A stretch of 64,000 bases of DNA from Tardiphaga sp051811025 (GCF_051811025.1 NZ_JBPWQE010000001.1:4898001-4962000), one strand, 5' to 3'; shown: positions 10,101 through 18,728, numbered from the stretch's first letter. Numbers and translations: made by a program. The notes: a model not told the origin generated them from the letters alone.

Positions 10101-10253
10101 CGTGACGTTGACGACCTTCACCGTGAAGGACGGATCTTCAGCGCGGCCAAGCTTCTCGTAAGAGATGAAGCCGCCAACACCGAGCGCGATGATCAGAAAC
10201 AGGATCAGCGCGGGATGAGCGACGGCCCAGGCGGAGAGGTTGAAGCGATGCAT
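7113..10253 (-). CDS. RND efflux pump inner-membrane permease
   Basis: A 1046-residue AcrB-like RND transporter that drives drug or solute efflux with the proton gradient. The layout is canonical: TM1 at about residues 12-30, a large periplasmic loop, TM2-6 around 330-480 including LLVDDAIIAVE with the paired aspartates of the proton relay, TM7, a second periplasmic loop and TM8-12 near 855-1020. The C-terminus is His-rich (DHHAPHHHDKK), which is unusual though its meaning is unknown. It follows the adaptor gene by 27 nt and precedes tetR by 19 nt. No TolC-type outer-membrane factor is in the window, so one must be borrowed from elsewhere. Confidence 0.96.
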   Translation of the reverse strand: MHRFNLSAWAVAHPALILFLIIALGVGGFISYEKLGRAEDPSFTVKVVNVTAIWPGATAKEMQEQVADPIEKKMQELPYFDKVQTYSKPNFTALQVTFKDNAPAKDVPFLFYLLRKKLADVQGSLPANLVGPTVNDEFSDVDSILYMMTGDGADFAQLKKVAEGLRQRLLKVKGVTKVNLYGTQDERIFVEFSHAKLATLGLTPQTLFDSLAKQNAIQPAGTVETSSQRVPLRVTGALDGVKTVAETPVESNGRTFRLGDIATVSHGFVDPPDFKVRQKGQYALGIGVVTANGANILELGKDVEKAKNAFMVAVPQGINVEQIADQPLVVEHAVGEFTHSFIEALGIVLFVSFLALGWRTGIVVALSVPLVLGIVFMVMNAMGMDLHRITLGALIIALGLLVDDAIIAVEMMVVKMEQGWDRVRAASFAWESTAFPMLTGTLITAVGFLPIGFANSAVGEYAGGIFWVVAIALIASWFVAVIFTPYIGVKLLPNFAAHGKANHDPHAVYETRIYRGLRSVVQWCVTHRIKVVAATVGIFIVAIVGFGHVQQQFFPLSERPELFFQLRLPEGTAFGVTEKAVKDAEKLLKDDKDISTYTAYVGRGSPRFWLGLNPQLPNEAFAEIVIVSKDVEARERIKAKIEKAVADGQLPEARVRVDRFNFGPPVGFPVQFRVIGPDTATVRDIAYRVREVMRANKNMVDPQLDWNEQTPSLKLVVDQDRARALGLTPQELSQSLAMLISGASVTTVRDGIEKVGVVARAVPSERLDLGRVGDLTIISRNGVPVPLSQVAKIEYAHEEPILWRRNRDMAITVRGDVVDGVQPPDVTNQIWPQLQQIRDSLEPAYRIEIGGAVEESSKGNASIAVLFPLMMIIMLTLLMVQLQSFSRLILVFLTAPLGIVGASLALNVANKPFGFVALLGLIALAGMIMRNAVILVDQIETDVQHGLTRREAIVEATVRRARPVILTALAAILAMIPLSRSAFWGPMAVTIMGGLFVATFLTLLYLPGLYALWFRKSLDERGSGEDVDHHAPHHHDKKQAFPLAAE

Positions 10254-10280
10254 CGGCTTCGTCCTTTGAATGCGAGTGTC

Positions 10281-11387
10281 TTAAAACGACAATGCGGAGA
10301 CGACGTGGACCTTCAGCGCCGGGTCGAGCTTCTGCACGCCCAGCGTCACCACCTTGGCGCCTTCATCGACGCCGCCTGAGATGATGACATCGTTGCTCTC
10401 ATAGGACTTCACCTTGACGGGCTGCAGCGCGACCTCGCCCGATGCGCTCACCACGTAAAGCGACGGGGTGTTGCCCTGGCTGAACAGCGCCGAGAGCGGC
10501 ACGCGCGCAACGCGCTCGGTGGCGGGATCGGAGAGCGTCAGCGTGGCGGTCATGCCGAGCGACACCTTGTCGTCGGCCTCAGGCAGCGAGAACTTGGCGA
10601 GATAAGTGCGCGTCGCGGTGTCGGCATTGGGTGCGAGTTCACGCAGCTTGGCAGCATATTGCTTGCCGGGCTCGGACCACAGCGTCACGCTGGCTTTGCC
10701 TTCCTTGGCGCGGCCGACCAGCGTTTCCGGAATTGAAACCACCGCCTCCTTCTCGCCAAAACGCGCGACACGGATGGCGGCCTGGCCGGCAGCCACAACC
10801 TGACCGGCATCAACCAGTGTCGACGTGACAACGCCGCGGGTGTCCGCGATCAGGGTCGCATAAGACAGGCTGTTCTTGGTGAGCTCGACCGAGCGCTCGG
10901 CACGATTGAGGCGGGCACGGGCCTCGTCACCGGACGCCTTGGCCTGATCGAGCTGCGCCTGAGTAGACCAGCCCTTGCTGCGCAACTCGGTGGCGCGGCC
11001 TTCGGCGGCGCTGGCATTGGCCAGCACGCCGGTGGATGCATTGAGTTCGGCAACGGCCTGCTCGGCCTGCAGCTTCAGATCGACCTCATCGAGGGTGGCC
11101 AGCGGCTGGCCAATCTCGACCGTCTGGCCAACCTCCACGAGACGTTTGGCGACCTTGCCGGTGACCCGGAAGCCCATATCGGTCTCGATCCGCGGGCGGA
11201 TAGTGCCGACGAAGCTGCGCTGCGGCGATTCCGGCTCGTAATGCACGGTCGCGACCAGAACGGGCCGCGTCGGCTTGGCTTCAGCCTCGGTTTTCTTGCC
11301 GCAGCCGGCCAGAGCAAGCGCCGGGATCAGCAAAAGCGCGGCAGCGAGTGGCTTGCGGAAAGCGCTGACATGGGTATGGCCGGGCAT
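10281..11387 (-). CDS. RND periplasmic adaptor (membrane fusion) lipoprotein
   Basis: A 368-residue membrane-fusion protein that links an RND pump to an outer-membrane channel. It has an N-terminal signal with a lipobox LALAGC (Cys at about residue 29), so it should be a lipoprotein; then a lipoyl half-domain (FRVTGKVAKRLVEVGQTVEIGQPLATLD), an alpha-helical hairpin rich in Ala/Glu around residues 100-175, the second lipoyl half, and a beta-barrel with SLGMTATLTL. First gene of the operon. Its leader contains two strong inverted repeats (11397-11420 and 11431-11466), pointing to both transcriptional and possibly translational control. Confidence 0.95.
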   Translation of the reverse strand: MPGHTHVSAFRKPLAAALLLIPALALAGCGKKTEAEAKPTRPVLVATVHYEPESPQRSFVGTIRPRIETDMGFRVTGKVAKRLVEVGQTVEIGQPLATLDEVDLKLQAEQAVAELNASTGVLANASAAEGRATELRSKGWSTQAQLDQAKASGDEARARLNRAERSVELTKNSLSYATLIADTRGVVTSTLVDAGQVVAAGQAAIRVARFGEKEAVVSIPETLVGRAKEGKASVTLWSEPGKQYAAKLRELAPNADTATRTYLAKFSLPEADDKVSLGMTATLTLSDPATERVARVPLSALFSQGNTPSLYVVSASGEVALQPVKVKSYESNDVIISGGVDEGAKVVTLGVQKLDPALKVHVVSALSF

Positions 11388-11396
11388 CGCGAGGCA

Positions 11397-11420
11397 TCCT
11401 TCGAATGACTGTTCGAAGGA
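11397..11420 (-). promoter_or_regulatory. Hairpin covering the adaptor ribosome binding site
   Basis: TCCTTCGAA (11397-11405) and TTCGAAGGA (11412-11420) are perfect 9-bp arms around a 6-nt loop. In the minus-strand mRNA the 3' arm ends in GAAGGA, which sits 9 nt before the adaptor ATG and is the only good Shine-Dalgarno sequence there. A folded hairpin would therefore hide the ribosome binding site. It could also be a second operator half. Confidence 0.5.
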
Positions 11421-11430
11421 AACTTAGGCC

Positions 11431-11466
11431 TGACCACTGACGAATGTCAATATTCGTCAGTGGTCA
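11431..11466. promoter_or_regulatory. Perfect 15-bp-arm palindrome, probable TetR operator
   Basis: TGACCACTGACGAAT (11431-11445) and ATTCGTCAGTGGTCA (11452-11466) are exact reverse complements with a 6-nt spacer, 44-79 nt upstream of the adaptor start. The size and position fit a TetR-family operator overlapping the promoter of the adaptor-pump-tetR-flavin reductase operon. It also lies 35 nt past the end of the convergent-side MFS gene (stop at 11501), so a terminator role for that gene is possible, but no T-run follows the stem. Confidence 0.7.
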
Positions 11467-11500
11467 CGATTTCGCTAGATTGCTGCACCGCATCGCGGCC

Positions 11501-12847
11501 TTATTTCGCCCGTGCAGGTTTGCCGGTAGCCGCGAACTCCGTTGCCGTCCCGTGATTACCGACGAGCACGAGGATACCAGCCACCAGCGGCATGGCCGCC
11601 AGAACCAGAAGCCCGGTCGAGGTGCTACCCGTCAGCTCCTTGACCCAGCCGATCAGATAGGGACCGCCGAAGCCGGCGAGATTGCCGATCGAATTGATCA
11701 GCGCGATGGCGCCGGCAGCGGCGGTACCGCTCAGCCACGCCGTCGGCAGCGTCCAGAACAAAGCAAACGTGCAGAACACGCCGATTGCCGCGACCGTCAG
11801 CGCGACCATGGTCAGCGTCGGATTGGTGGAGATGCCGGACAGCGCGAGCGCCACGGCGGTCAGCAGCAGCGGCAGACCGACATGCCAAACGCGCTCGCGG
11901 GTCTTGTCGGAATGCTGGGCCCACAGCACCATCGCGATGGAGCCGAACAGATAGGGAATTGCAGTGACGAAGCCGGTCTGCAGATTGGTGAAGCCGAACG
12001 CCTTCACGATCTGCGGCAGCCAGAACTGCATGCCATAGAGTGCGCCAACGAAACCGAAATAGATCACGCTCAACATCAGCACCTTAGGCGACGACAGCGC
12101 CTGCCCCAGCGTCATGCCATGGGCGCTTTCCTTGGCGAGACGCTCGCCTTCGAGCTTGTCGGACAGCCACATTTTCTGGTCGGGCGTCAGCCATTCGGCC
12201 TTTTCAGGCTTGTCGGTGAGATAGAACCAGGTGACGACCCCAAGAATGACCGACGGAATACCTTCGATGATGAACAGCCACTGCCAGCCCTTGAGGCCCA
12301 TGACACCGTCGAGCCCCAGCAGCATGCCGGAGATCGGCGCGCCGATCACCGTGGACACCGGGACCGCAATCGCAAAGGCCGCAAGGAAGCGCGCACGATA
12401 TTCGGCCGGAAACCAGTAAGTGAGATAGAGGATGATACCGGGGAAGAAGCCGGCCTCGGCGACACCGAGCAGGAAGCGCAGCGTGTAGAAGCTCCCCGGG
12501 CCGCTGACGAGCGCCATCAGCGCGGAGATGATGCCCCAGCTCACCATAATGCGCGCGATCCAGCGGCTGGCGCCGAATTTCTCCAGTGCGATGTTGCTGG
12601 GAACCTCAAAGATAAAATAACCGACGAAGAAGATGCCTGCGCCCCAGGCGAACACCGTCGGCGAGAAATTCAGTTCGGCGTTCATGGTGAGTGCTGCGAA
12701 GCCGAGATTGACCCGATCGAGATAGGCGAGGAAATAAGCCAGCACCAGAAACGGGATCAACCGCCACGAAATGGCGCGGATGGTCGAGGTTTCGATGTCA
12801 GATTTCGCGCTGCGCACGGCGCGCGCGCCGACGGCGGTCTGGCTCAT
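11501..12847 (-). CDS. MFS transporter, anion:cation symporter (ACS) type
   Basis: A 448-residue major facilitator with 12 predicted membrane segments. The N-terminal RLIPFLVLAYFLAYLDRVNLGFA (residues 29-51) with the DRVN motif, and YWFPAEYRARF between TM4 and TM5, are characteristic of the ACS family that imports organic anions such as tartrate, glucarate, phthalate or 4-hydroxyphenylacetate with protons. The substrate is not decidable from sequence. The tetR gene upstream on the same strand ends 115 nt before its start and may regulate it; no catabolic enzyme lies beside it. Confidence 0.93.
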   Translation of the reverse strand: MSQTAVGARAVRSAKSDIETSTIRAISWRLIPFLVLAYFLAYLDRVNLGFAALTMNAELNFSPTVFAWGAGIFFVGYFIFEVPSNIALEKFGASRWIARIMVSWGIISALMALVSGPGSFYTLRFLLGVAEAGFFPGIILYLTYWFPAEYRARFLAAFAIAVPVSTVIGAPISGMLLGLDGVMGLKGWQWLFIIEGIPSVILGVVTWFYLTDKPEKAEWLTPDQKMWLSDKLEGERLAKESAHGMTLGQALSSPKVLMLSVIYFGFVGALYGMQFWLPQIVKAFGFTNLQTGFVTAIPYLFGSIAMVLWAQHSDKTRERVWHVGLPLLLTAVALALSGISTNPTLTMVALTVAAIGVFCTFALFWTLPTAWLSGTAAAGAIALINSIGNLAGFGGPYLIGWVKELTGSTSTGLLVLAAMPLVAGILVLVGNHGTATEFAATGKPARAK

Positions 12848-12962
12848 GGTTCACTCCCGGTCGTTTGTTGTCGGCAACGGCCTCTATGGGCCGCGCTGTC
12901 ATGTCGCACGGTTTAGCGAAAGACCCGGGGAGCGGCAATGTCTGTGCAGAGCAGCAATCAGC

Positions 12963-13544
12963 TCAGCGCAGCACCTGCGTGAACAGTATCTGCGCAAAGC
13001 GCTCGATCGGCGCCGGGCTGCGTTCGGCTTTCGACAGCAGGTTTGCGCCCTGCAGCGAGGAGACGATGAAACCCGCAACCTCCGCGCATTTGAAGTCGGT
13101 CGGCAGCTCGCCGGCTTTCACCGCGGAGGTCAGGCATTCGGCGATGCTCTGCTGAACATCGGCGAAGATCGTCAGCAGCCGGTCGCGAATGAGGTCGCTG
13201 TGGTCGCTGGCCTCGGCCGTGAAGTTGCCGAACAGGCAACCATTGCACATCCGGTCTTCGCTCAGCCGGACGACATTGGCATCGATATAGGCGCGCAGCC
13301 GCGCCAACGGCGACAGGCCCTCATTTCGCAGGGTCTGCGCCATCAATTCACGGCCTTTCGCAAAATAGAGATCGATAATCTCGAGGCCGAATTCTTCCTT
13401 GGAGGTGAAGTGATTGGTGAAGGTGCCCTGCGGCACGCCGGCGGCATGCACGATGTCGCGAACGCTGGCCCCCGCATAGCCGCGCGCATGCACGACCGCG
13501 AGGCCTGCGGTGAGAATCCTGTCGCGATTCGAGAGCTTCGCCAT
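12963..13544 (-). CDS. TetR-family regulator (LmrA/YxaF-like C-terminus)
   Basis: A 193-residue TetR protein. The helix-turn-helix covers about residues 8-52 (GYAGASVRDIVHAAGVPQGTFTNHF), and the ligand domain contains MCNGCLFGNFTAE near residue 98, a Cys-containing motif I associate with the LmrA/YxaF-like group of TetR regulators. The two cysteines could sense oxidants or electrophiles, but that is inference. It lies upstream of the MFS gene on the same strand with a 115-nt gap, the most likely target. Confidence 0.9.
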   Translation of the reverse strand: MAKLSNRDRILTAGLAVVHARGYAGASVRDIVHAAGVPQGTFTNHFTSKEEFGLEIIDLYFAKGRELMAQTLRNEGLSPLARLRAYIDANVVRLSEDRMCNGCLFGNFTAEASDHSDLIRDRLLTIFADVQQSIAECLTSAVKAGELPTDFKCAEVAGFIVSSLQGANLLSKAERSPAPIERFAQILFTQVLR

Positions 13545-13624
13545 GGGCTTAATATGGCTGCGCCGGGCGCCGGATCAAGCGACGGCCGCGCATAGATACA
13601 AGGCGTTCTGAGCCTTATTGGGTC

Positions 13625-14875
13625 CTATACGCCGTAGCGCCGGGCCGCCTCGACGGTCAGGCCCTTGCCGACGGCCCCGAAGGTGTCGCCATCGATGGCG
13701 CGGGCGGCCGGCAGCGCCGCCGTGATCGCCTTGCGGACATGGGCGAGCTGGACCGAACCGCCGGTCAGGAACACCGCATCGATCGCTTCGGGCTTCAGCC
13801 CGGCCTGGGTCAGGCAGATCTTGATCCGCGCGGTAATCCGATCGGCGAGCAACTGGGTATGGCTGACGAGTTCCTTGCGGGCGACGCCGGCGGCCAGACC
13901 CGGCTCGATCCAGTCCAGCGCGATGCTCGACTTCGGCTTGTCGGACAGGCCGATCTTGGCACCCTCGACTTCCATCGCCAGCGTATGGCCGCGCTGTTCG
14001 TCCAGTACACGCACGAGACGGTCCAGCAGCTCCGGCTGCTGCGCCTCGTAACGCACCTGCTTCACCTCATTCATGACCTTGGAATCGTACATCCGGTTGA
14101 TGCTCGACCAGGTCGCCAGATCGTGGAAATAGCCCGACGGCACATCGAGCCCGGCGCGCTTCATCGCCGAACGATAGCCGAGCAGCGGCATAATCACGCC
14201 GAGACTGAGATGCCGGTCGAAATCGGTACCGCCAATCCGCACGCCGTCATTGGCGAGAATGTCATCCTTGCGATCGGCATGGCGATGTCGTTCGGGCGAC
14301 AGCCGTACGATGGAGAAGTCCGACGTGCCCCCGCCGATATCGGCGATCAGCGCGATCTCCTCCGAATTGATCTGGCGCTCGTAATCCAGTGCCGCGGCAA
14401 TCGGCTCGAACTGGAATGTGACATCCTCGAAGCCGACATCTTTCGCGATCGCGCGCAATGTGTCTTCGGCCTTGGCATCACCGGCCGGATTGTCATCGAC
14501 GAAATGCACGGGCCGGCCGTGCACGACCTTCCGGAGTTCCAGCCCCGTCGCCTGTTCTGCGCGTCGCTTCACCGCACCGAGATAATAGGCGATGACATTG
14601 CGGAAGCTGACGCGCTCGCGACCAACGCGCGTCGTCTCATCGATCAGCGACGTGCCAAGTACGGATTTAAGGCTGCGCATCAGGCGGCCAGGCGCGCCCT
14701 CGACATAGGCTTCGATCGCCTTGCGGCCGATGAAGGCGCCGGTATCGGCCTTGTAGAAGATCGCACTCGGGATGGTGAGATGATGGTCTTCGAGCGCCGC
14801 CAGCACCGGACCATCATTGATGACCGTGCCGAGCGTCGTGTTCGACGTTCCAAAATCCAGACCACAAACCGACAT
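13625..14875 (-). CDS. Hsp70-family ATPase, YegD-like
   Basis: A 416-residue actin/Hsp70-fold protein. Phosphate-1 motif GLDFGTSNTTLG is at residues 5-16, phosphate-2 motif IADIGGGTSDFSIV near 190, and the adenosine motif FLTGGSVQLAHVR near 365. It consists of the nucleotide-binding domain alone and lacks the substrate-binding and lid domains of DnaK, as in E. coli YegD, whose client is unknown. It is divergent from tex with 247 nt between the starts; the tetR gene 80 nt downstream is on the same strand. Confidence 0.9.
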   Translation of the reverse strand: MSVCGLDFGTSNTTLGTVINDGPVLAALEDHHLTIPSAIFYKADTGAFIGRKAIEAYVEGAPGRLMRSLKSVLGTSLIDETTRVGRERVSFRNVIAYYLGAVKRRAEQATGLELRKVVHGRPVHFVDDNPAGDAKAEDTLRAIAKDVGFEDVTFQFEPIAAALDYERQINSEEIALIADIGGGTSDFSIVRLSPERHRHADRKDDILANDGVRIGGTDFDRHLSLGVIMPLLGYRSAMKRAGLDVPSGYFHDLATWSSINRMYDSKVMNEVKQVRYEAQQPELLDRLVRVLDEQRGHTLAMEVEGAKIGLSDKPKSSIALDWIEPGLAAGVARKELVSHTQLLADRITARIKICLTQAGLKPEAIDAVFLTGGSVQLAHVRKAITAALPAARAIDGDTFGAVGKGLTVEAARRYGV

Positions 14876-15122
14876 TGCCGCTCCCGAAAGGAACGTCCGT
14901 CTACACAGTTCGCAGGTCGCGATCTAGCATTATATTTTTGCACAGCCGCACTGTCCTGAAGCGCTTCAAACCCTGGAATTTTCGAAGCAAAACAACGTGA
15001 TCCACAGAACATTCGACTGAGGTCGGCGGGGTTGATGAATCGTGTGGCATCGGTCCATAAGCGTTTTGCGACGGCGGTATGACCCGCCGCAGAATTTCGC
15101 GAAATTTCGAAGGACTCCACGC

Positions 15123-17465
15123 GTGGCAAACATCAATCAGAAGATCGCCGACGAACTTGGCGTACGCGAGCAACAGGTCACGGCGACCGTCGAGTTGCTG
15201 GACGGCGGCGCGACGGTGCCGTTCGTTGCGCGCTACCGCAAGGAAATCACCGGCGGTCTCGATGACGCACAATTGCGCACGCTGGAAGAGCGCCTGACCT
15301 ATCTGCGCGAGCTTGAAGACCGCCGCAAGGTGATCCTGGAATCGGTGCGCGAACAGGGCAAGCTCGACGCGACGCTCGAAGCCGCCATCATGAGCGCCGA
15401 CAGCAAGGGCCGCCTCGAAGACATCTATCTGCCCTATAAGCCGAAGCGCCGCACCAAGGCGGAGATCGCCAAGGAGGCCGGGCTCGAACCGCTATCGGAA
15501 CTGCTGCTCACCGAGCCGCAGAACGATCCGAAGAAGGTGGCGGAAGCTTTCGTCAATGCCGAGAAGAACGTCGCCGATGTCGCCGCTGCACTTGACGGCG
15601 CGCGGGCCATTCTTGTCGAGCGCTTCGCCGAAGACGCCGATCTGATCGGGGCACTGCGCGAGCAGATGTGGGCGAACGGTCTGATGGCCTCGACCGTGCG
15701 CACTGGCAAGAAGACCGAAGGCGAGAAGTTCAAGGACTATTTCGAATTCAGCGAACCGCTGCACAAGCTGCCGTCGCACAGAATTCTGGCCCTGTTCCGC
15801 GGCGAGAAAGAAGAAATCCTCGATCTCGCGATGCAGCCCGAGCCGGTGCCGGCCACGCCCCCTTCAATCACGACACCCAGCTCCTATGAGCTGAAGATCA
15901 TGCAGCGTTTCGCGATCTCCGATCAGGGCCGCCCCGGCGACAAGTGGCTGACCGAGACCACGCGCTGGGCCTGGCGCACCAAGATCCAGGTGCATCTCAA
16001 CATCGATCTCCGCATGCGGCTGTGGACTGCGGCGGAAGAAGAGGGCGTCCGCGTGTTCGCATCAAACCTGCGCGATCTCTTGCTCGCCGCGCCTGCCGGC
16101 GCGCGCGTTACCATGGGGCTCGATCCCGGTTTCCGTTCGGGTGTGAAGACCGCGATTATCGACGCTACTGGCAAGGTGGTGGCCACGACGACGATCTATC
16201 CGCATGAGCCGCAGCGCCAGTGGGATGCGTCGCTCGCCGTGCTTGGCAAGCTCGCGGTCCAGCACAAGGTCGACCTGATCGCCATCGGCAACGGCACGGC
16301 TTCGCGCGAAACCGACAAAATGGCGATGGAGCTGGTCAAGCTGCTGCCGGATCTCAAGATGTCGAAGATCGTGGTGTCGGAAGCCGGCGCATCGGTTTAT
16401 TCGGCCTCGGCCTTTGCCTCGGAAGAACTGCCCGAGCTCGACGTGACACTGCGCGGCGCGGTCTCGATCGCACGCCGCCTGCAGGATCCGCTGGCCGAAC
16501 TGGTGAAGATCGATCCGAAGGCGATCGGCGTTGGCCAGTACCAGCACGATCTCGGTGAGAGCAAACTGGCAAAGTCGCTCGATGCCGTGGTCGAAGACTG
16601 CGTGAACGGCGTCGGCGTCGATGTGAATACCGCGTCGGCCCCCTTGTTGGCGCGCGTGTCGGGCATCGGCACGGGTCTGGCACAAAGCATCGTGCAACAC
16701 CGCGATGCCAATGGCCCGTTCAAGTCACGCAAGGCGCTGAAGGAAGTGCCGCGATTGGGACCGAAGGCGTTCGAGCAGTGCGCGGGCTTCCTGCGCATCA
16801 ATGACAGCGAAGATCCGCTCGACAAGTCCGGCGTTCATCCGGAAGCCTATCCGCTAGTGCGCAAGATCCTCGAAGCCACCAAGAGCGACATCAAGGCGCT
16901 GATCGGCAATGCCGAGATCCTGCGCAAGGTGCAGCCGAAGACCTTTGTCGATGACACATTCGGTCTGCCGACCGTCACCGACATCCTGAGAGAACTCGAA
17001 AAGCCCGGCCGCGATCCCCGCCCCGCCTTCAAGGCTGCGGTGTTCATGGAAGGCGTCGAAAAGCTCAGCGATCTCAAGCCCGGCATGGTTCTCGAAGGCA
17101 CCGTCACCAACGTTGCGGCCTTCGGCGCCTTTGTCGATATCGGCGTGCATCAGGATGGCCTCGTCCACATCTCGGCGATGTCGAAGACTTTCATCAAGGA
17201 TCCGCGCGAGGTCGTGAAGTCAGGCGACATCGTCAAGGTGAAGGTGCTGGAGGTCGAGGTCGCCCGCAAGCGCATCGCACTGAGCCTGCGCATGGACGAC
17301 CCGGTCGGCGCCAAGGCCGACCGCCCGCAAGCCGATCGCGGCCCGCGCTTCAACGAGCGCCAGATGACGTCGCGCGGACCGGCCAAACAGGAAAGCAGCG
17401 GCGGCGGTGCGTTTGCAGAAGCATTGCGCCGCGCGGCTGAAAAGGGCGCGGGGAAAGCGAAGTAA
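15123..17465 (+). CDS. tex: Tex-family RNA-binding transcription accessory protein
   Basis: Tex is a highly conserved nucleic-acid-binding protein affecting transcription. The 780-residue product has the N-terminal helical Tex region, a YqgF/RNase H-like domain from about residue 331 (GLDPGFRSGVKTAII), helix-hairpin-helix repeats from about 497 (GVDVNTASAPLLARVSGIG) and an S1 RNA-binding domain from about 652, then a basic, disordered tail. I chose GTG at 15123 rather than the ATG at 15042: GAAGGA at 15109-15114 lies 8 nt before it and the sequence after it (ANINQKIADELGV) begins the family homology. Confidence 0.96.
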   Translation: MANINQKIADELGVREQQVTATVELLDGGATVPFVARYRKEITGGLDDAQLRTLEERLTYLRELEDRRKVILESVREQGKLDATLEAAIMSADSKGRLEDIYLPYKPKRRTKAEIAKEAGLEPLSELLLTEPQNDPKKVAEAFVNAEKNVADVAAALDGARAILVERFAEDADLIGALREQMWANGLMASTVRTGKKTEGEKFKDYFEFSEPLHKLPSHRILALFRGEKEEILDLAMQPEPVPATPPSITTPSSYELKIMQRFAISDQGRPGDKWLTETTRWAWRTKIQVHLNIDLRMRLWTAAEEEGVRVFASNLRDLLLAAPAGARVTMGLDPGFRSGVKTAIIDATGKVVATTTIYPHEPQRQWDASLAVLGKLAVQHKVDLIAIGNGTASRETDKMAMELVKLLPDLKMSKIVVSEAGASVYSASAFASEELPELDVTLRGAVSIARRLQDPLAELVKIDPKAIGVGQYQHDLGESKLAKSLDAVVEDCVNGVGVDVNTASAPLLARVSGIGTGLAQSIVQHRDANGPFKSRKALKEVPRLGPKAFEQCAGFLRINDSEDPLDKSGVHPEAYPLVRKILEATKSDIKALIGNAEILRKVQPKTFVDDTFGLPTVTDILRELEKPGRDPRPAFKAAVFMEGVEKLSDLKPGMVLEGTVTNVAAFGAFVDIGVHQDGLVHISAMSKTFIKDPREVVKSGDIVKVKVLEVEVARKRIALSLRMDDPVGAKADRPQADRGPRFNERQMTSRGPAKQESSGGGAFAEALRRAAEKGAGKAK

Positions 17466-17475
17466 CTTCCTTAAC

Positions 17476-17500
17476 CTCTCCCCGCGCAGAGCGGGGAGAG
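17476..17500. terminator. Bidirectional hairpin between tex and the amidase gene
   Basis: CTCTCCCCGC (17476-17485) and GCGGGGAGAG (17491-17500) form perfect 10-bp arms with a 5-nt loop, 11 nt after the tex stop and 20 nt before the convergent amidase stop. It has no strong T-run, but the position between two convergent genes fits a shared terminator. This CTCTCCCC...GGGGAGAG form is a common intergenic palindrome in this group. Confidence 0.6.
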
Positions 17501-17519
17501 CGAGTGCCCGGCCGGCGCG

Positions 17520-18695
17520 TTACTTCCCCAACTCCACCGCCAACTGCAAAATAACCTCATCGCAATCGCGCGCGCCCATGATCGACAGACCGATCGGGCA
17601 ATCGTCGAGCTTGGCCACAGGCAGTGAGACCTGCGGCATTCCGGCATGGCCGGACACGCACAGCAGTTCGATCGCGCGGGCTCGGAACACGTCGAGCATC
17701 GCATCCGGCGTGTTGCGCAGCGGCGCAATGCCTGGCGCGGTCGGCAACAGCATGACCGTGTCAGGGGCCAGCAGCGAGAGCACGCGTTCAACGATGGTCT
17801 TACGCATCGCGCGTGCGGCGGCGATCTCGGCGGGATCCAAAACTGCAGCAGCCGCGAAGCGTTCCTTCACGCCGGGGCCGAGCTTCGGCTGTGTCGCCTT
17901 GATCCATTCGCCCTGCGCTGCCCAGGCTTCTTCCGACTGGACTACACGGAAGGTGTTGCGCCAGGCGTTGAGTTCACCGCTTGCGACATCCACCTCCTCG
18001 CTCGCGCCAACCAGCCCCTTGATGCGATCGACCGACGGCTGCAGCAGGTTGCGAACCTTCTCATCGACGGCGCCAAACAGGTCGCTTGCGATCAGAACCT
18101 TCTTCACCCGACGCGGAGCACGCGCCTTATCCAGCAACACCTTGCCGACCTCGACCATCAATTCCGGCGTGCGCGCGAACCAGCCGACGGTGTCGTAGCT
18201 CGGCGCCAGCGGCACGGCGCCATCGAGTGGGATGCGACCATGCGTGGTGCGGATGCCATAGATGCCGCAATAGCTGGCTGGCAAACGCACCGAGCCACCG
18301 GTGTCGGAGCCGATGGCGAAATCGACGAGCGCACCAGCGGTCGCCGCGGCCGAGCCGCTGGACGATCCGCCGGGAATGCGGCCGGGTGCAGCCGGATTGA
18401 TCGGCGTGCCGTAGTGAGCATTCTCGCCGTTGAGGCTCCAGGCCAGTTCATCGGTATGCGTCTTGCCAACGAGCCTGGCGCCGGCGCCGAGCAGGCGATC
18501 GACAATCGGCGTGGATTTGGTTGGCACCGGATGCGTCGCCAGCCATTCCGGGCTGCCGGCACCGGTCGGCACATTGGCGAGGTCGAAGAAATCCTTCAGC
18601 GCAAAGGTGAAACCTGCGAGAGGCCCCTCTGTCGTGGTTTGCACTTCGATGTGGCCGTGATCCACAAAGGCATTGAGCGTGTCATTGATCGGCAT
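17520..18695 (-). CDS. Amidase signature family protein
   Basis: A 391-residue hydrolase of carbon-nitrogen amide bonds using the Ser-cisSer-Lys triad. The residues are present: K34 in FALKD, cis-Ser S111 in GGSSSGSAAA and the nucleophile S135 in GSDTGGSVR; the 24-residue spacing between the two serines matches characterised amidases. It is shorter than GatA and has no GatB/GatC neighbours, so a catabolic amidase is more likely than tRNA amidation. The gene is 33 nt downstream of the deaminase-like gene on the same strand, so they form a two-gene operon, divergent from the NTF2-like/Liv genes. Substrate unknown. Confidence 0.9.
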   Translation of the reverse strand: MPINDTLNAFVDHGHIEVQTTTEGPLAGFTFALKDFFDLANVPTGAGSPEWLATHPVPTKSTPIVDRLLGAGARLVGKTHTDELAWSLNGENAHYGTPINPAAPGRIPGGSSSGSAAATAGALVDFAIGSDTGGSVRLPASYCGIYGIRTTHGRIPLDGAVPLAPSYDTVGWFARTPELMVEVGKVLLDKARAPRRVKKVLIASDLFGAVDEKVRNLLQPSVDRIKGLVGASEEVDVASGELNAWRNTFRVVQSEEAWAAQGEWIKATQPKLGPGVKERFAAAAVLDPAEIAAARAMRKTIVERVLSLLAPDTVMLLPTAPGIAPLRNTPDAMLDVFRARAIELLCVSGHAGMPQVSLPVAKLDDCPIGLSIMGARDCDEVILQLAVELGK

Positions 18696-18728
18696 CGAAG
18701 TCTCCGTACGTAAATAGGGAAGCCCGCT

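Noticed and set aside
11444..12916. 490-codon plus-strand frame opposite the MFS gene
   Set aside because: Its sequence is rich in Arg, Gln and His, typical of the antisense of a membrane protein, and the minus strand shows a full ACS-type MFS.
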